Origin: Sycon ciliatum
Taxonomy: Eukaryota > Porifera > Calcarea > Leucosolenida > Sycettidae
Direction: 5' to 3'
DNA length: 64,000 nucleotides
Assembly: GCF_964019385.1 (NCBI RefSeq)
Contig: NC_088647.1
Span: 5,218,375 to 5,282,374 of the forward strand
This document shows positions 1-11,936 of the stretch, piece by piece. Numbering within the stretch: position 1 is the first letter of the stretch; each line of letters begins with the position of its first letter. Made by a program: the position numbers and the translations under genes. The notes under the pieces were generated by a model. The model did no database searches. It worked only from the letters and a program-made list of their open reading frames with translations, and was not told where the DNA came from.

Positions 1-104
1 GGGGGAGCAACAGACCCGGCCGATGCAGTAGTCTGCCATGTATCACTTCGCTTTGTGGTGGTAGTCGCTCAGTAGATGCCTTTCTCTTCAGCTGATTAAG
101 CTCC

Positions 105-535
105 AGAATACTCTAATTTCAGAAATTTTCGGTGCTCAATATTTTCGGTATGAGGGCAACAGGCTAGGTTAGGTGAACAGAAATTTTCGGTGCAGAGAAG
201 CAGTTCCCTATTGGATTATGTGTGATAGTGTTTGTTCGGTGTATTGAAATTTTAGGTATGAAACAGACGCACCGAAAGTACCGAAAATAAAAGTATACCG
301 AAAATTTGTGAAATTACAGTACTCTAATTTCAGAAATTTTCGGTGCTCAATATTTTCGGTATGAGAGCAAAAGGCTAGGTTAGGTGAACTGAAATTTTCG
401 GTACAGGGAAGCAGTTCCCCATTGGATTATACGTGTTAGTGTTTGTTCGGTGTATTGAAATTTTAGGTATGAAACAGATGCACCGAAAGTAACGAAAATA
501 AAAGTACACCGAAAATTTGCGAAATTACAGTAAGT
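105..535. repeat. Two direct copies of a ~211-bp AT-rich repeat
   Basis: Two near-identical copies start at about 109 and 320. Each carries several short motifs (TTTTCGGTG and its complement CACCGAAA) on both strands. The same TTTTCGGTG-type ends close the element at 55625-56194, so this is probably a tandem or fragmentary copy of the same DNA-transposon family. No coding potential is seen. Confidence 0.6.
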
Positions 536-2577
536 AATTACCGCAGCATCTTTTTCAAGTTCATGCGCTTTATGGACACCACTTTTTTTCACCTTGTCAT
601 GACGACGACCTCCGGTTGAGAAAACATCCTCTCTTGAAATGAACCGAGCAGACTTTGTTTGAGTCATTTATACGAAAGGGCATTTATACGAAATTACAGT
701 GGAAATCACAGTGGACCTGGGATAAGATGTACCTCCTCCTCGGGGAATGGAAAAAAGTATGTAGTATCCGAGGTACTTCTTATCCAAAATTGACTCCTGC
801 GGCCCCACTACTTACGATACATGTGCAGTATGTCAAAATGCTCGAAATTATTTATTGCACTCAGAAATGTGCGTGGTTTAGTGCCACTAAAAGTAGGCTT
901 CCAGCACTGCAAACAGCCTCCCCCGCACGGTCAACACACTAAAGTACCTGTCAAGCGAACCTGACATGTATACAGGTGTAAGAAAACACCAAAATAGTAC
1001 GTAGTATGCGAGGCTAGGTCTGTTGGGCCACGTGACCTGCTGAAAAGCCTGTCATACACGAGTTGTATGTCTTATCAGAGTGCCGTAATGTCGCATATAA
1101 AAGCAGGTGCTTACGGCCGTATAGGCCGGGCTTCAAACCATGCTTCTATTCAAGTTATGCTTCTATTCAAACATGCTTCTACGTCAATATCTTCAGTCTA
1201 CACTGTACAGTGCACATTGTCATGCATGTAGTGTGCACATACATGTACGTGCACGTATGCTTCTATTCAAATCGTGCTTCTGTGTCACGGCGCTCTTCAA
1301 AAATCGGCTTCTATTCGAGTCATGCTTCTATACGGGTCATGCTTTTATACGCGACCCTACAGTATGTCGTATCCATACACGTTTGTATATGCGCTTTAAT
1401 ATGGGAGGAAAATCCGTGTGACGAAAAAGGACCGTGCTAAGCAGGTGTACGTCTTACCCGGGTACATACTAATTGAGTTCCACTGTACATGTACTTGTTT
1501 TCATCACGGATCGCGGTGGATTTTCACATTCCATTTACGACACCATTTTTCTCCTTTGGGAAACGAGTGAAAGGATATAATTATAGTATAGTGATTATTA
1601 TACTTTTGAAGTACCCTTTACGGGTGCTCGCACATTGCGAACTAAGACTAAGACTAAGACTGGCGCCGAAATTCCCAGCTTACAGTATGCTATACCCTGG
1701 TGTACGAGAGAGCTTGGAAGCTCAGGGCCCTACGCTATGCTTTTTTGCCTTGATGACCTAGACAAAAAAAAAAGCATAGGGTTGTTATAAATTCTTTAAA
1801 AAAATCCTTTTTTTTACCTAGGATTCGAACCCGCACTATCGCGCGCCCTGCATGCATCCCCCTATACACTTCGCATACATACTAATTCTTCCAAGTTGTT
1901 TCACATTGTGATCTTGCATTTGAAAGCCCTATTTGAATATGCATTGTGGCCAGCCGTCTTTGATGGCACGGTATGGTAGGGGATAGGTACGGGACAGGTA
2001 CGATCGAGGGTAATACGACACCGTCTAGCTGCCCGCAATATTCAAATAGGGCTTTCAAACGCAAGCTAATAACGTGAAGCAACTTGGAAGAATGGGTATG
2101 AATGCGAAGTGTATGGGGGAATGCATGTAGGGCGATAGTGCGGGTTCGAATCCCAGGATATGCCTGAAAAATAAATCCTATGCTTTTTTGCCGCCAGATA
2201 CGGATAGCGCCAGGCGTGACACAAACACACAAACAAATACCAAATTAAAGCTGTGTGGACCCTGGCTAGCGCCAGACGTTACTGAAGTAACCTCTTCTGC
2301 ATAGCTACGGGAATAAAGCTTCTCTTTTTAAAAGTCTACACATGTTGAATACAAACCTGACCTTGAAGATAGGCATTCGGCACATATGCCTGGCTTCTAT
2401 ATTGACGTACATGTACATGTACATTCATGTACTTATACATGGAGATTTGAGATTGGAATACAAGCCTGATCTAATAGACGTCTAGCCCTCGCATCCGCTT
2501 TTTGCAAGAGGGAGCCGGGGCATGCATGCACAACAGGTGCCGGAATAACACTGAAGTTCTGGATGACATCTGTGCAG
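536..2577. other. Left-hand non-coding region, probably intron or intergenic
   Basis: No convincing exon was found here. About 1082-1372 is an inverted-repeat unit with a TATAAAAGC-type motif at the left end and its complement at the right end, and several GCTTCTATTCAA motifs inside. About 1680-2330 is a fold-back element, listed separately. If the exon at 2578 belongs to a spliced gene, this is its last intron, and the upstream exons lie left of the window or were missed. Confidence 0.4.
1680..2330. mobile_element. Fold-back element with tRNA-like B boxes, copy 1
   Basis: The left arm (about 1735-1945) is repeated in inverted orientation at about 2035-2200 around a central spacer. Each arm carries a pol III B-box-like motif, GGTTCGAA followed by a few bases, on the minus strand near 1822 and on the plus strand near 2144. 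The outer right end (2250-2315) is shared with the second copy at 14480-15165. It could be two head-to-head tRNA-derived SINE pieces or a true fold-back transposon. No protein is encoded. Confidence 0.6.
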
Positions 2578-3024
2578 GTTACTACTCTGGAGGCCGTTAA
2601 CCCGGAGGCATCTTCCATCTATACGAATAATAAGGACAATTTCAAGCAGAGAGCCATGGAGTCGGTTCAGTACTGCAGAAGTCGCTTGTTTGACTCGCTA
2701 GCCACTGTGGGCCGCTCCTCCAGTGGTGGGGATATAGACGAGGATGTGGATGTGCATGCATTTCCCGTGTCATTGATTGATGGCGCCTTGCTGGAAGAAG
2801 CCAAGGCCAAGATGATAGCCAGCTCAGAGCCAGCGGCAGCGTCAGGCAGTGATGACAGCGCCAGGGCCAGTCCCAGTGATGGGAATGCCTCCGAGACGTC
2901 GAGCGTAGCAACGTTCACCGGAGACGAGTGCGAGGAGGTGCGACGGTCTGTGCCGACGCGGGGCCTGTCGTGGGTGAAGCAGGGCTCTGCAACGCCCTTC
3001 AGTGCAGACAGTGCGGACTCTTGA
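2578..3024 (+). CDS. Terminal exon of an unrecognised protein
   Basis: The exon follows a clear acceptor (TGTGCAG) and stays open for 148 codons to a TGA. The encoded tail begins VTTLEAVNPEAS and ends FSADSADS. It is rich in Ser, Ala, Asp and Glu and looks disordered, with one more ordered stretch near its start (MESVQYCRSRLF). The acidic, serine-rich C-terminus suggests a soluble regulatory or trafficking protein, but I recognise no family. The upstream exons were not found. An ATG lies 15 nt before the acceptor, so a short intronless start is formally possible but less likely. The gene is convergent with the VPS4-like gene. It is not clearly protein-coding beyond this exon. Confidence 0.5.
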   Translation, partial: VTTLEAVNPEASSIYTNNKDNFKQRAMESVQYCRSRLFDSLATVGRSSSGGDIDEDVDVHAFPVSLIDGALLEEAKAKMIASSEPAAASGSDDSARASPSDGNASETSSVATFTGDECEEVRRSVPTRGLSWVKQGSATPFSADSADS

Positions 3025-3847
3025 CACCGGCTGTGATACTGTGTTGTGTCTGGGCCTGCGTGGAGTTTGATACATGTGTCCTTTGTCTGATGAGACTGCA
3101 TGCACTACCTGCTGGTCAGGAGAGATTTCATCCGCTGCTCTTTTTGAGATTTTGTTACGCATCCTTCGAGAGTGCCCTCAGGAGTACCGTGCCATGTATG
3201 ACCTGGTGTCATGCTTGTGACAACATGAAAATTTGGCGATATTGTGATTATTATTATTATTATTATCCACTGGTATCATGAAATATGACATGTCTGCTAC
3301 ACTTGAAATTCTGCAGTACTTGAAGTACATATATTTTGATATTTATCCCACCTCCTCACTCCTTCTCTCCCGCTTCGTGCAACACATTCACATCATCTCA
3401 GATTATTCCATCTGCACTTGTGGCGTTGTTTATGCTTGTTATTCTGCCCACTGGTGTAAGCACTGCTAAGCCCATTGATTTATTACACTCGTTTTTTAAA
3501 CAGTTCAGCTGAGCCTGGAATTCACGGTTCAGCAGAACTGAGATGGCTCCATTACCGGCATACTTCATTTCTACACGTGTACTTCAATGAAATGTGCAGA
3601 GCGTTCTGAAATCAAAATAATTCATTCATATTGCGAGAAAGCAAGCATCTATGCACTGTAATATGTGCAGTGTGAAAGCATGCTGGGCATATTCTGACGA
3701 GATAGCAGGGGTTCTGTATGTAAAATTGAACTAGCAAAACCCTGTACGTAAAATTGAACTGGACGTGTTGTATAGTTATGATTACGTCAGGTGCATGTAG
3801 CAGAATGGCATGTACTCCCTAACCAGCAGGGATGGGAGAGGCAGACA

Positions 3848-3884
<37 letters not shown>

Positions 3885-4005
3885 ATAAACAGACAGACAG
3901 ACAGACAAAGGCAGAAATAGAAAAATGGCCATGGTGAGATTGCAGACTTTCTGTGTTGTGCAATTCATTCTGTCTGGCTCATTCTCAACAGCTTTTTTCA
4001 CTGCT
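3025..4005. other. Intergenic gap between convergent genes
   Basis: This should contain the 3' UTRs of the plus-strand gene ending at 3024 and the minus-strand gene ending at 4006. It holds a short (ATT)n run at 3247-3266 and a (CAGG)n/(CAGA)n microsatellite at about 3847-3907. No coding exon was seen. Confidence 0.5.
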
Positions 4006-7000
4006 CTATCCGCTTTGTCCAAAGGAGCCAGTGAACTCTTCGAATCGTAGCATATCGTCCCGATTGACGGTGGGCTGATTTCGTTGAAGTGACAGTAGAA
4101 AGTCCTCAACACTGATCGGCCGTGGCATTACCTAGAAAGTGAAGTGAACACAGGCCAAATACAGGAGTGCAGTCATACAATGTTCATTACCCTACACTGA
4201 AAGTATGGCCTGTATGTATATCAGGATCCTCCACGCCTTTCGTGCACAATGCCTCTCCTGTAGCATCTCCTTGAGACATGTACTGCTGCTCTGTGCTACT
4301 AGCAGGAATAATAAGCAGCCATTCATCAGTGGTTTGTGCGTTCAGTAAAACACCTTGTAGTAGTAAGCAGCCATCACTATATTCTTCTGCGTAGTAGTAG
4401 TGTCACTATTTTGTCATTACCAATTGAAGTTCAGTTCTTATTTGCCAAATTGTCTAATGATTTCTTGGGAGAGCAGGACAAATATTGTGCTTGGGTAGCA
4501 GGCTGACCAGCATGGTGGCTACTCTCACATATCATTCACTCACTTGTCACTGAGTTATCTGACGGCAGTGGTATATTTTTGTCATGGTTGTTTCTCTTAC
4601 CATGGATGGTGGAATGTCACTGAGATGTTTGGCCATGGCGCCTGGATCTGTCTCTTCACAAGGTGTTAACTGGCTTCCATCTTGACATAGTAACAAGTTC
4701 ACAGCCAGTAGAAAGAAAGAAAAACAAGACAACAGAGAACATCACAAGTGATGACTGCAGGATTTGTCTCACCCCATCACTATTGAATCAGGCTATGGCC
4801 TGCACACAACATTTAAGGTGTCGTCAATTGCTGGGATTCTTGATCATGGAACATTAGCTTGTTTCTGCATTGGTGGAATTGAATATCTCACTATATTCTC
4901 AGGCACAAGTACAAACAGCCGTTCCTGTATGCATAATTGCATACAGTCAACGTCGCTTATAACGACTGCGGATAAACGACAAGTCGCGAATAACGACAGA
5001 CTTTTCATGCCCAGAGCAAAGTCCATTCTACCTGTATACATATAATGAGACTTCGGGTATAACGACACTTCGCGAATAAGGACACTTTTCTGATGCCCGG
5101 TCGAGTGTCGTTACACGCAAAGTTGACTGTATACATGTACAGAAGTGTTCTCTTGCTCCCTCTCTTGAACAAGCATGTGCATGACGCTACAGTCCTCTAG
5201 TCACACTACATGTTTCATACCAGTTGTCGAGTGCCAGAAGCAGGACGATGCCAGCTGGCGCACTGGCTCCATGAGGGCATCGGCCACACACGTATCTAGG
5301 TCACTGCCGGAGTACCCAACAGTTTGTTCTGCCAGTAGGTGCCACTCGCTGTCCCGCAGAGCAACGTTGCTACCGCGACACTTCAGTCTCAGGAGAGTCT
5401 CTCTTGTTGTCCTGCAGGTAACAGGTACATGGTGATTGTCACACAAGAACATGTTCTCCGTCATGCCTGACTACATTGTGTTCTGGATATGTAACTGAGC
5501 AACACAGCAGCATGCGGATACATGTCTACCCTCGTTAGTACAATCAGTCATGTGGATAATCCGGGGGGGGGGGGGGGGGGGTCATATTATTTGTCTTTAG
5601 TATAACGGGTATTATCTACTATCCGGACATGAATGTAGGAGTCAGGGGATTTTTGATCGTTGTCTACGCAAGATGTTTGTCTTGTAACCGATGTGGTACT
5701 TATGAGGGTAGACCTGCACTGTGTGACTCCACTTAGTATTATTCACCAGAACGTTGCTAGCTAACTACTATAACGCATACTGAAGACCCAGGCCGGAAAG
5801 CTCAGCTTTGTCTGGCATACAATATTGGTGTGATGATAGACTCATTTCAGAGGGCCACCTGGGCAAGGGTGATCTATGAATGCTGCTCTTGCATCTTAAC
5901 CATTGCACTCCTACTTGTTCAAGTATTTTTTCAACATCTCTACTAAACCTTGATGCCTGTGCATTTCAGGTTCCCCACAATCGGCCAGAAGTGTATGAGT
6001 AATGTGGTAAGCTCACCTATTCGGTAGAGGTATGTACAAACGCTTCTCAAATCGCCGAAGAAACGCACTGTCCAGCTCCCACGGGCAGTTAGTGGCGCAC
6101 AGCAGGAACACATTGGCTGCTTCAGAATTGTCAGCACCTTCCATCTGCAACACACATGTAGGACAATGTGGGACACTGATTGTACTGCAGGATTCCAGGA
6201 ATACTTGCATGACAAGAAATGCACCTCGGGTAACTTTGACTGCTGGGAACTTTTTGCATGCATGTGGATATGGTGATGAACGTGATCCAAGTCAACCACA
6301 GAACTTATGTAATTGCGCGAAGGACATGAGCACGCTGCACTGACCTGTTTCAGCAGCTCTGTCTTGACTCTCCGCGTGTGCTCTTCCTCTCGTGCTGACC
6401 GCTGCCTGCACAGCGAATCGATTTCATCTATAAAGATGACCTGCAACATGCCAAGCACAGCAGTACAGTGTTTGACTAACAAACAAGAACAGAAAGCTGG
6501 TCTACCTGTGTCAATGGTTGAAATCAAGAAAATTGGGCATTGCCAAGTGATACATGTATGCTCAATCTCCACGGCAGCTGGCAATAATCCGGGGTTGCCA
6601 TGGCATGTTATCAAATACCGAACAACTTCCGAAGGGTTATGACAAGTAACTGATGTCTAACCCACCCCTTGTGAGCTTGCTGTGGCATTCGACCTGACTC
6701 CCAGGAAGTCATCTAGTAGGTCTGCCCCTTTTTGAGCAAGATGGGAACATGTACATCTGTAAATAATATAATGTAGTGGTTGGGTAAATGATCATGATTT
6801 CAGTGACTAGTGACTACACTCACCGAACGTCCTGCTGGATTTTCACGTCGGGCATGCACAAACAACTCTCGTATCAGCCTGTCAACCAAGAATGAACAGA
6901 TTTGAACAAGCAAAATAAAGCGGTAACATAGTCGTTATATTGTTTCTATGAGGACTGTGCCAGGATGACACCCCCCCCCCCCCCTGTATTTCAGATAGTG

Positions 7001-8917
7001 GCTGTTCAATGCTCTAGCCCTGCTACCTCATACTGGAAGTGTTCTCGTCCTTCCAGGTTACAGCCCGCCACAGTGCAATTTTTTTAGGTTTCCCGAAACA
7101 CATTTTTGTTCTGCCTAGCAGAATACAGATTTGGACATGCCGTGTTTGGCTTCGCCACTAGTTCTTTGAGAAACACGTAGCATCCCTAACCCGGCACAAC
7201 AGTTATCTGGTGCAAAACAGGCAAGGCTGGACTGCTCCAAAGAACCTCCGTAACAAGAAGACATGTCAGCAACCAACGCTTATAACAACACTCAGCGGGG
7301 CATCAGAAAAGTGTCCTTATTCGCGAAGTGTCGTTATACCCGAAGTCTCATTATATGTATTACAGTTGGATGGGACTTTGCTCTGGGCATGGAGATTCTG
7401 TCGTTATATCCGCAGTCGTTATTAGCGAAGTTGACTGTACTTACTTCTCGCTTTCACCAACAAAGCTCGATATCAGGTTGGAACTGGAGACACAATAGAA
7501 TGTGGAGTTGATTTCAGATGCTACAGCTGCAGACACAGAACCACGCACATCAATGCTCTAATAACAGTAGTCGAACAGCAAAGGTGCTTGCCGCCAGCAT
7601 GCAGGTGGTCTCTTGACCCGGTTTTACCTTCACTTTGAACAATCATCATCTGCAAGCATGCCTCCTGGTGCAAAATGACTCATTCAACTCTGCAATATGA
7701 AAATCTGTCGGATGCAGTACTTATGCAGTACTTATGCAGTACTTATCAGCTCATTGAATGACGTATACACTTCTTACCTTGTGCAAGGCGGGTTTTTCCT
7801 GCAACAAGAAACAGAACAAGGTGTTATGTAGTTGTTGGTATGCTGTGATGAGCATGCAGTTTTACTAAATCTATATACAGTATTTTAACTGGTTTGAGGG
7901 AAAGAGACAAACGGGAAAAGTCTGAAGAAAAAATTGACTGTCACCACCAGGACTCGAACCAGGGACCCTTGCTTATTGTAGTAGAAAATACTAGTAGATA
8001 CTGGTGGAGAGAAGACTGTCTCTATGTCTATGGCTGTGATCCGCCCAGACTTCTTGAAAATCCACCTGGTCACATCGAAGTTCAGCGATGCGGCATGTAC
8101 GGTTTAGGTGTGTAGGGAGAGGGGGGGGGGGGGCTTGAGATAATGGATGAAGAGACAATGTGACAGCACGAGTCCATAACTGATTTGAGTGTCTTCATTT
8201 TGATGCAATGTTTAGCAAGTTAGCAAGCACCAGCTGCTGCACACACAGTCATATGGGCCTATGCTGTCTCTGGGACATTCTCGAGTCCTCCCCCCCCCCC
8301 CTTCCCCTCCCCTGCTTCATATCACATTTACCTGTTCCTGGTGGTCCATACAAGAGTATGCGTTGCCATGGTCTGCGGCCACCAGTGAAGAGATGCGGGT
8401 AGAGTAGTGGCATGACGATTGCTTCATGCAGTGTTTGCTTGGCAGCCTCAAGACCAGCCACGTCGGCGAACGTCACCTTTCCCGGCGTCATGATCGTTCC
8501 CTCGATTGCAGACATCCTGCTGGAAAATAAACATGAAACGGACATGAACAGTAGGTTTGTGGCAGTCAAGTTTTGGCCAAATTAGTCTTCAGTGTTCCTC
8601 ATACGACGTGCGCACGAATGCCCAAATGGGCAAGTGTCACCCCTAGAAAGGGGGACTAGAAAACAGGAGTTGCATCACAAGCAGAACCGCAAATGTATGG
8701 ATAGGTCTTTCTACCGGCGGAAACGGCACACGCATGCACATGAGCGCGCGCGCACACACACACACATGCGCGCACACGCACACACACACACACGCACACG
8801 TGTGCACACACACCCACCCACACACACACATACGCACACACACACTCACCCACACACACACTCACCCACACCCACCCACGCACACACACACACGCACACA
8901 CACACACGCACACACAC

Positions 8918-8990
<73 letters not shown>

Positions 8991-11936
8991 CTCTCACATA
9001 CACACACAGCACATGCACAGCACCGTTACCTCTTGCTTTGCTCATTGTCTACACACAGAGCCTCTGGACGCTCGGCTTGATTAGCTTTCGAATGACTGCG
9101 TTTGCTTGCTGTGGCCGCGCGCGTTTCAGTGCCGTTGGTCGCGACTGGTGCTGTGAGTTGTAGTCGCTTGGCGTGCAGTATGCTGCGATGGTGCATGAGT
9201 GTATCCTGTAGCTGTAGCAGTGCAGGCTGACGCACCGGATGACGGTCGTCATGAACCAGACAACTGACGATGTCCGCACACTGCTCTACGCTGCCGATCA
9301 GCCGCTTCAAGTCGACGTTGGCGGTCTTGGTGCATTCGCTGTGCGCTACCTCCAACCTAGAGGCAGGCATGGAAGGGAGAGAAAGAGGCACATGTATAGA
9401 GCTTAGTATTTCACCACCCCACTTAGATTGTGCATTTGTGCGGCGCAATCTGAGCAATGCTGTCATGTGCCCCTTAGCAGGTACGTCTTGTTATTGTATT
9501 TCTCTTTCTGTTGTCGTTGCTCTTTTATTTCCATGCCGCACCGAATGCTCGGTGCTCATTTCCCATGTCCATTCAGCACGTGCGAATTTGTGGGCGGTTT
9601 CCCACCGCTGACATTGATGCGTAAGTGCATAATAATAATAATAATAATAATAATAATTTGTGCGGCGGGACATTATGCATGTTTGAAGCGGTTTGTCCCA
9701 TGTACGAATCCAGCGTGGTGACCCAGCAGTCTGGACTTGGCGATGGGATGAGGGAGTCCACCGACGAATGATGCAGGTACACTGTGGGCATCATAATTAT
9801 ACCAAACACTCTCGCCCCTGTACCATACACCTTCTGTAAAATGGTGGAACTAATTTGGCCAAACGTTATAGAATCTTGACTTGTGATAAGATCACCTTGA
9901 AGCACCGTAGGAACATGTTGTTCACATACTAGTACACACGCGTGCGTGCACACCCACACCCACACCCACACACACACACACAAACACACACACAGCTGAG
10001 ACTTACTGATGCATGGCATCTGTGCGTCGGTTACAATTGGTCCCAGACAACAATGTTGTTCAATGGCAGAAAGTATAAACATATAAAGTGCACACACAAG
10101 CAAGTTGACATCTCCAGTGTGAATCTGAAAGACAATGCAGAATTTATACACTACTGTTCAGGGGCGTAGCTGGCCCCCCTTTTAGGGGGGGGGGGGGGGT
10201 GCACGGCCGCACATGTGTACGATGGCTGGTACATGCCATTCATGGTCATTATGTGCATGCTGAATAAATCTCGGTCGAAAATTTTAGGGGGGTGCACGTG
10301 CCCCCGTGCCCCATGCGAGCTCCTGCTGTTCTACTTGTGATGACATAAGGTTCAGCCTGGAAAGGAACTTTTTGAAATTAGGGTGCAAAATCCTGCATTC
10401 TGGGCACTTTTAGCATTGTGCTACTACAGTCAGACTTCGCTTATCCGGTCATTTTTTATCTGGATCCCTCGCCATCCAGAAGAAAACCGTTGGTTTACCG
10501 ATTTACCATGCACACATAATATTATTACCAAGAGTACATAACCCCCAAGAGTGTGCAACTGCCTACACAACCTCTATGCTGTGCTGCGACGGCAGAACTT
10601 CACATTACGTGACATGGTTCAAAAGGTGATGCTGGCAAACAGTGCAAAGTGACCACAAGAGAGTTGTACCCAAAGCTGGGCTGCGTACAACCCTGTATCA
10701 ATCATGCACAGAGTGCAAATAATGTGTACGGGTTCATCACGTGATGTGAAGTTCTGCCGTCGAAGACCCCATAGCTGGAGTTGCACACTCTTGGGGGTTA
10801 TGTACTCTTGATTATTACATACAGTATGTGTGTTCGATTATCCGGTTCCCTCACCTATCCGGATATTTTTTGGTGGAAAACGGATGTGTGCGGTTATGCG
10901 AGGTCTGACTGTATTTCCAAGAAAAAAGTGGTCCTGCCAAAGCCGGACCGGCTGCTACACCCTGCATCTCTGAGCGTACTACAGAGTGGGGTTTCAATTT
11001 CTTGGTCTTATAGCGAGTATGATATTTGGGACTTGCACGTACGGCTGTTTGAAGCGTTTCAGGCATCAGGGGATTTTTTGGATTGTTGTCTACTAATGAG
11101 GTTTGCACGGTCTTGTAACCGGCGATGTACTAACAAGGGTAGACCTGTACTTGCAGTCACGGTACTGACATGCATCTACCATAAATAGTCTGTAGTGTTC
11201 ACAACGCATTTGTGATTTCTGTGAGGAGGGTGTAATGTACTTCATAACATTATCGAGGTTAAGTTGACCGTTTTTTTCTGACGTGATGCGCAATTTTACG
11301 TCAAATTTGGCATAACACTCAAATTTTGACGTGAGGCGCAGGTCACTCGTGTTGTGTTTTCAATGCGCGAGCCAAATAACGTGACCTGAACTTTCGCGTC
11401 ACGTCAGAAATAACGTGCATTCTAACCTCTCTACTAGCCAGCATGAAATCAAATTTCGACAGTTGGTGTAAATGTGTGGCCTGTGTATTTGGACACTCCT
11501 GTCGAAGAGGTCGTTCTTTTTGTATGAAGTTTTGTGGTACGGTAAAAACTGCTACTTTCAGTACCGGTACATGTGTTGAAGTGTTGTCCTTTGAAGACTG
11601 AGTATATTGAATAATCCTACCGGTTTCCTCCACTGCCTCTGCAAGGTCAGAGGCCGGTAGAAATCTGCAGAAAGCTGAAGAGCTACTTTATAGTAGTATT
11701 ACAGTGTACCCGTGATAGCGGAGCTGTTCTCAACAAATGCCGTTGATGCAGTAACTTATCTTCAATAGGGGTAAAATGTACATCCTTCAGTTACCAGTCG
11801 CCAGTGGTTAAAATATGTCGTACAAGACAGTACATGACATGACTGTACTGCGCTACTTACCCGTGTATTGAGAGGTCAACAGTTTGGCTACCTTCGCGCA
11901 GGGTGGTTGCTCTGCTGCTGCGGCCTCCACACTCAT
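4006..11936 (-). CDS. VPS4-like AAA ATPase (ESCRT-III disassembly family), 13 exons
   Basis: Exons in transcript order: 11936-11861, 11638-11621, 9833-9803, 9356-9030, 8519-8332, 7798-7778, 7526-7445, 6878-6824, 6440-6345, 6144-6017, 5411-5221, 4680-4601, 4131-4006. They sum to 1,419 nt (472 residues plus stop) with every phase consistent. The AAA core shows Walker A GPPGTGKT, pore loop [10 protein letters not shown], Walker [11 protein letters not shown], sensor-1 region ATNCPWELD and arginine fingers RRFEKR. The C-terminus ([12 protein letters not shown], then a final helix ending FGQSG) is diagnostic of VPS4 rather than katanin or spastin. VPS4 hexamers remove ESCRT-III filaments from membranes. 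Human VPS4 is about 440 residues. Here the MIT-like N-terminus is very divergent, and a short PAGRS insert precedes Walker B, so a divergent paralogue is likely. Walker A is split by a 21-nt micro-exon. The three N-terminal exons rest on phase only. An untranslated upstream exon near 12.4 kb is possible. Confidence 0.8.
4944..5129. mobile_element. Short Tc1/pogo-like MITE (ATAACGAC family)
   Basis: Terminal inverted repeats begin CAGTCAACGTCGCTTATAAC and end with the near complement of that motif, flanked by TA. It lies in a VPS4-like intron. Relatives are at 7275-7438 (one end lost) and 37562-37732. There is no ORF; mobilisation would need a transposase in trans. Confidence 0.7.
7275..7438. 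mobile_element. Truncated ATAACGAC-family MITE
   Basis: The right half matches the family, ending in GCGAAGTTGACTGTA. The left terminal repeat is degraded. It sits just outside the exon at 7445-7526 of the VPS4-like gene. Confidence 0.55.
7880..8075 (-). repeat. Possible tRNA-derived SINE fragment
   Basis: On the minus strand a B-box-like GGTTCGAGTCC lies near 7957-7967, next to a stretch (GTTTGAGGGAAAGA on the plus strand) that recurs at about 59817-59830. This suggests a dispersed SINE family, but no full-length boundary could be set. Confidence 0.35.
8745..9008. repeat. Long (CA)n microsatellite in a VPS4-like intron
   Basis: About 260 bp of CA-rich repeat, which is (UG)n on the sense strand of the minus-strand host gene. 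It starts about 20 nt downstream of the splice donor at 9030. Confidence 0.95.
9630..9656. repeat. (AAT)n microsatellite
   Basis: Nine tandem AAT-type units in a VPS4-like intron. Confidence 0.9.
9939..9994. repeat. (CA)n / (CACACC)n microsatellite
   Basis: Reads as (UG)n on the sense strand of the VPS4-like gene. It lies about 105 nt upstream of the 31-nt micro-exon at 9803-9833. Confidence 0.9.
10160..10328. mobile_element. Small CAGGGGCGTAGC-type MITE
   Basis: Begins CAGGGGCGTAGCTGGCC, followed by a long G run, with internal CACGTGCCCC and GCATGC motifs. A sister copy lies at 13520-13707. The related larger element at 30231-31252 has clear inverted ends. Confidence 0.5.
10427..10911. mobile_element. 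Pogo/Tigger-like MITE carrying a nested hAT-like MITE
   Basis: Terminal inverted repeats CAGTCAGACTTCGCTTATCC and its near complement are flanked by TA, the Tc1/mariner/pogo target. An hAT-like element occupies 10529-10810 inside it, so this copy is the older of the two. It lies in the first long intron of the VPS4-like gene. Confidence 0.75.
10529..10810. mobile_element. hAT-like MITE (CAAGAGTACATAA family), nested
   Basis: Inverted ends CAAGAGTACATAACC and the complement, with a second inner inverted block AGAGTGTGCAACT. An exact 8-bp duplication ATTATTAC flanks it, the size expected for hAT-superfamily transposition. No ORF. Confidence 0.75.

Noticed and set aside
2140-2160. tRNA gene suggested by GGTTCGAA
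   Set aside because: There is no cloverleaf or A box at the right spacing. The motif recurs in inverted copies, so it is a repeat.
8332-8519. Katanin or spastin identity for the AAA gene
   Set aside because: Walker A context is shared, but the LTPC...DPGAM segment and the C-terminal FGQ helix fit VPS4 only.
8592-9084. Open frames of His/Thr or Val/Cys repeats on both strands
   Set aside because: They are translations of the (CA)n microsatellite. The same hol​ds for the frames over 18745-19074, 21365-21713, 29202-29687 and 61144-61829.
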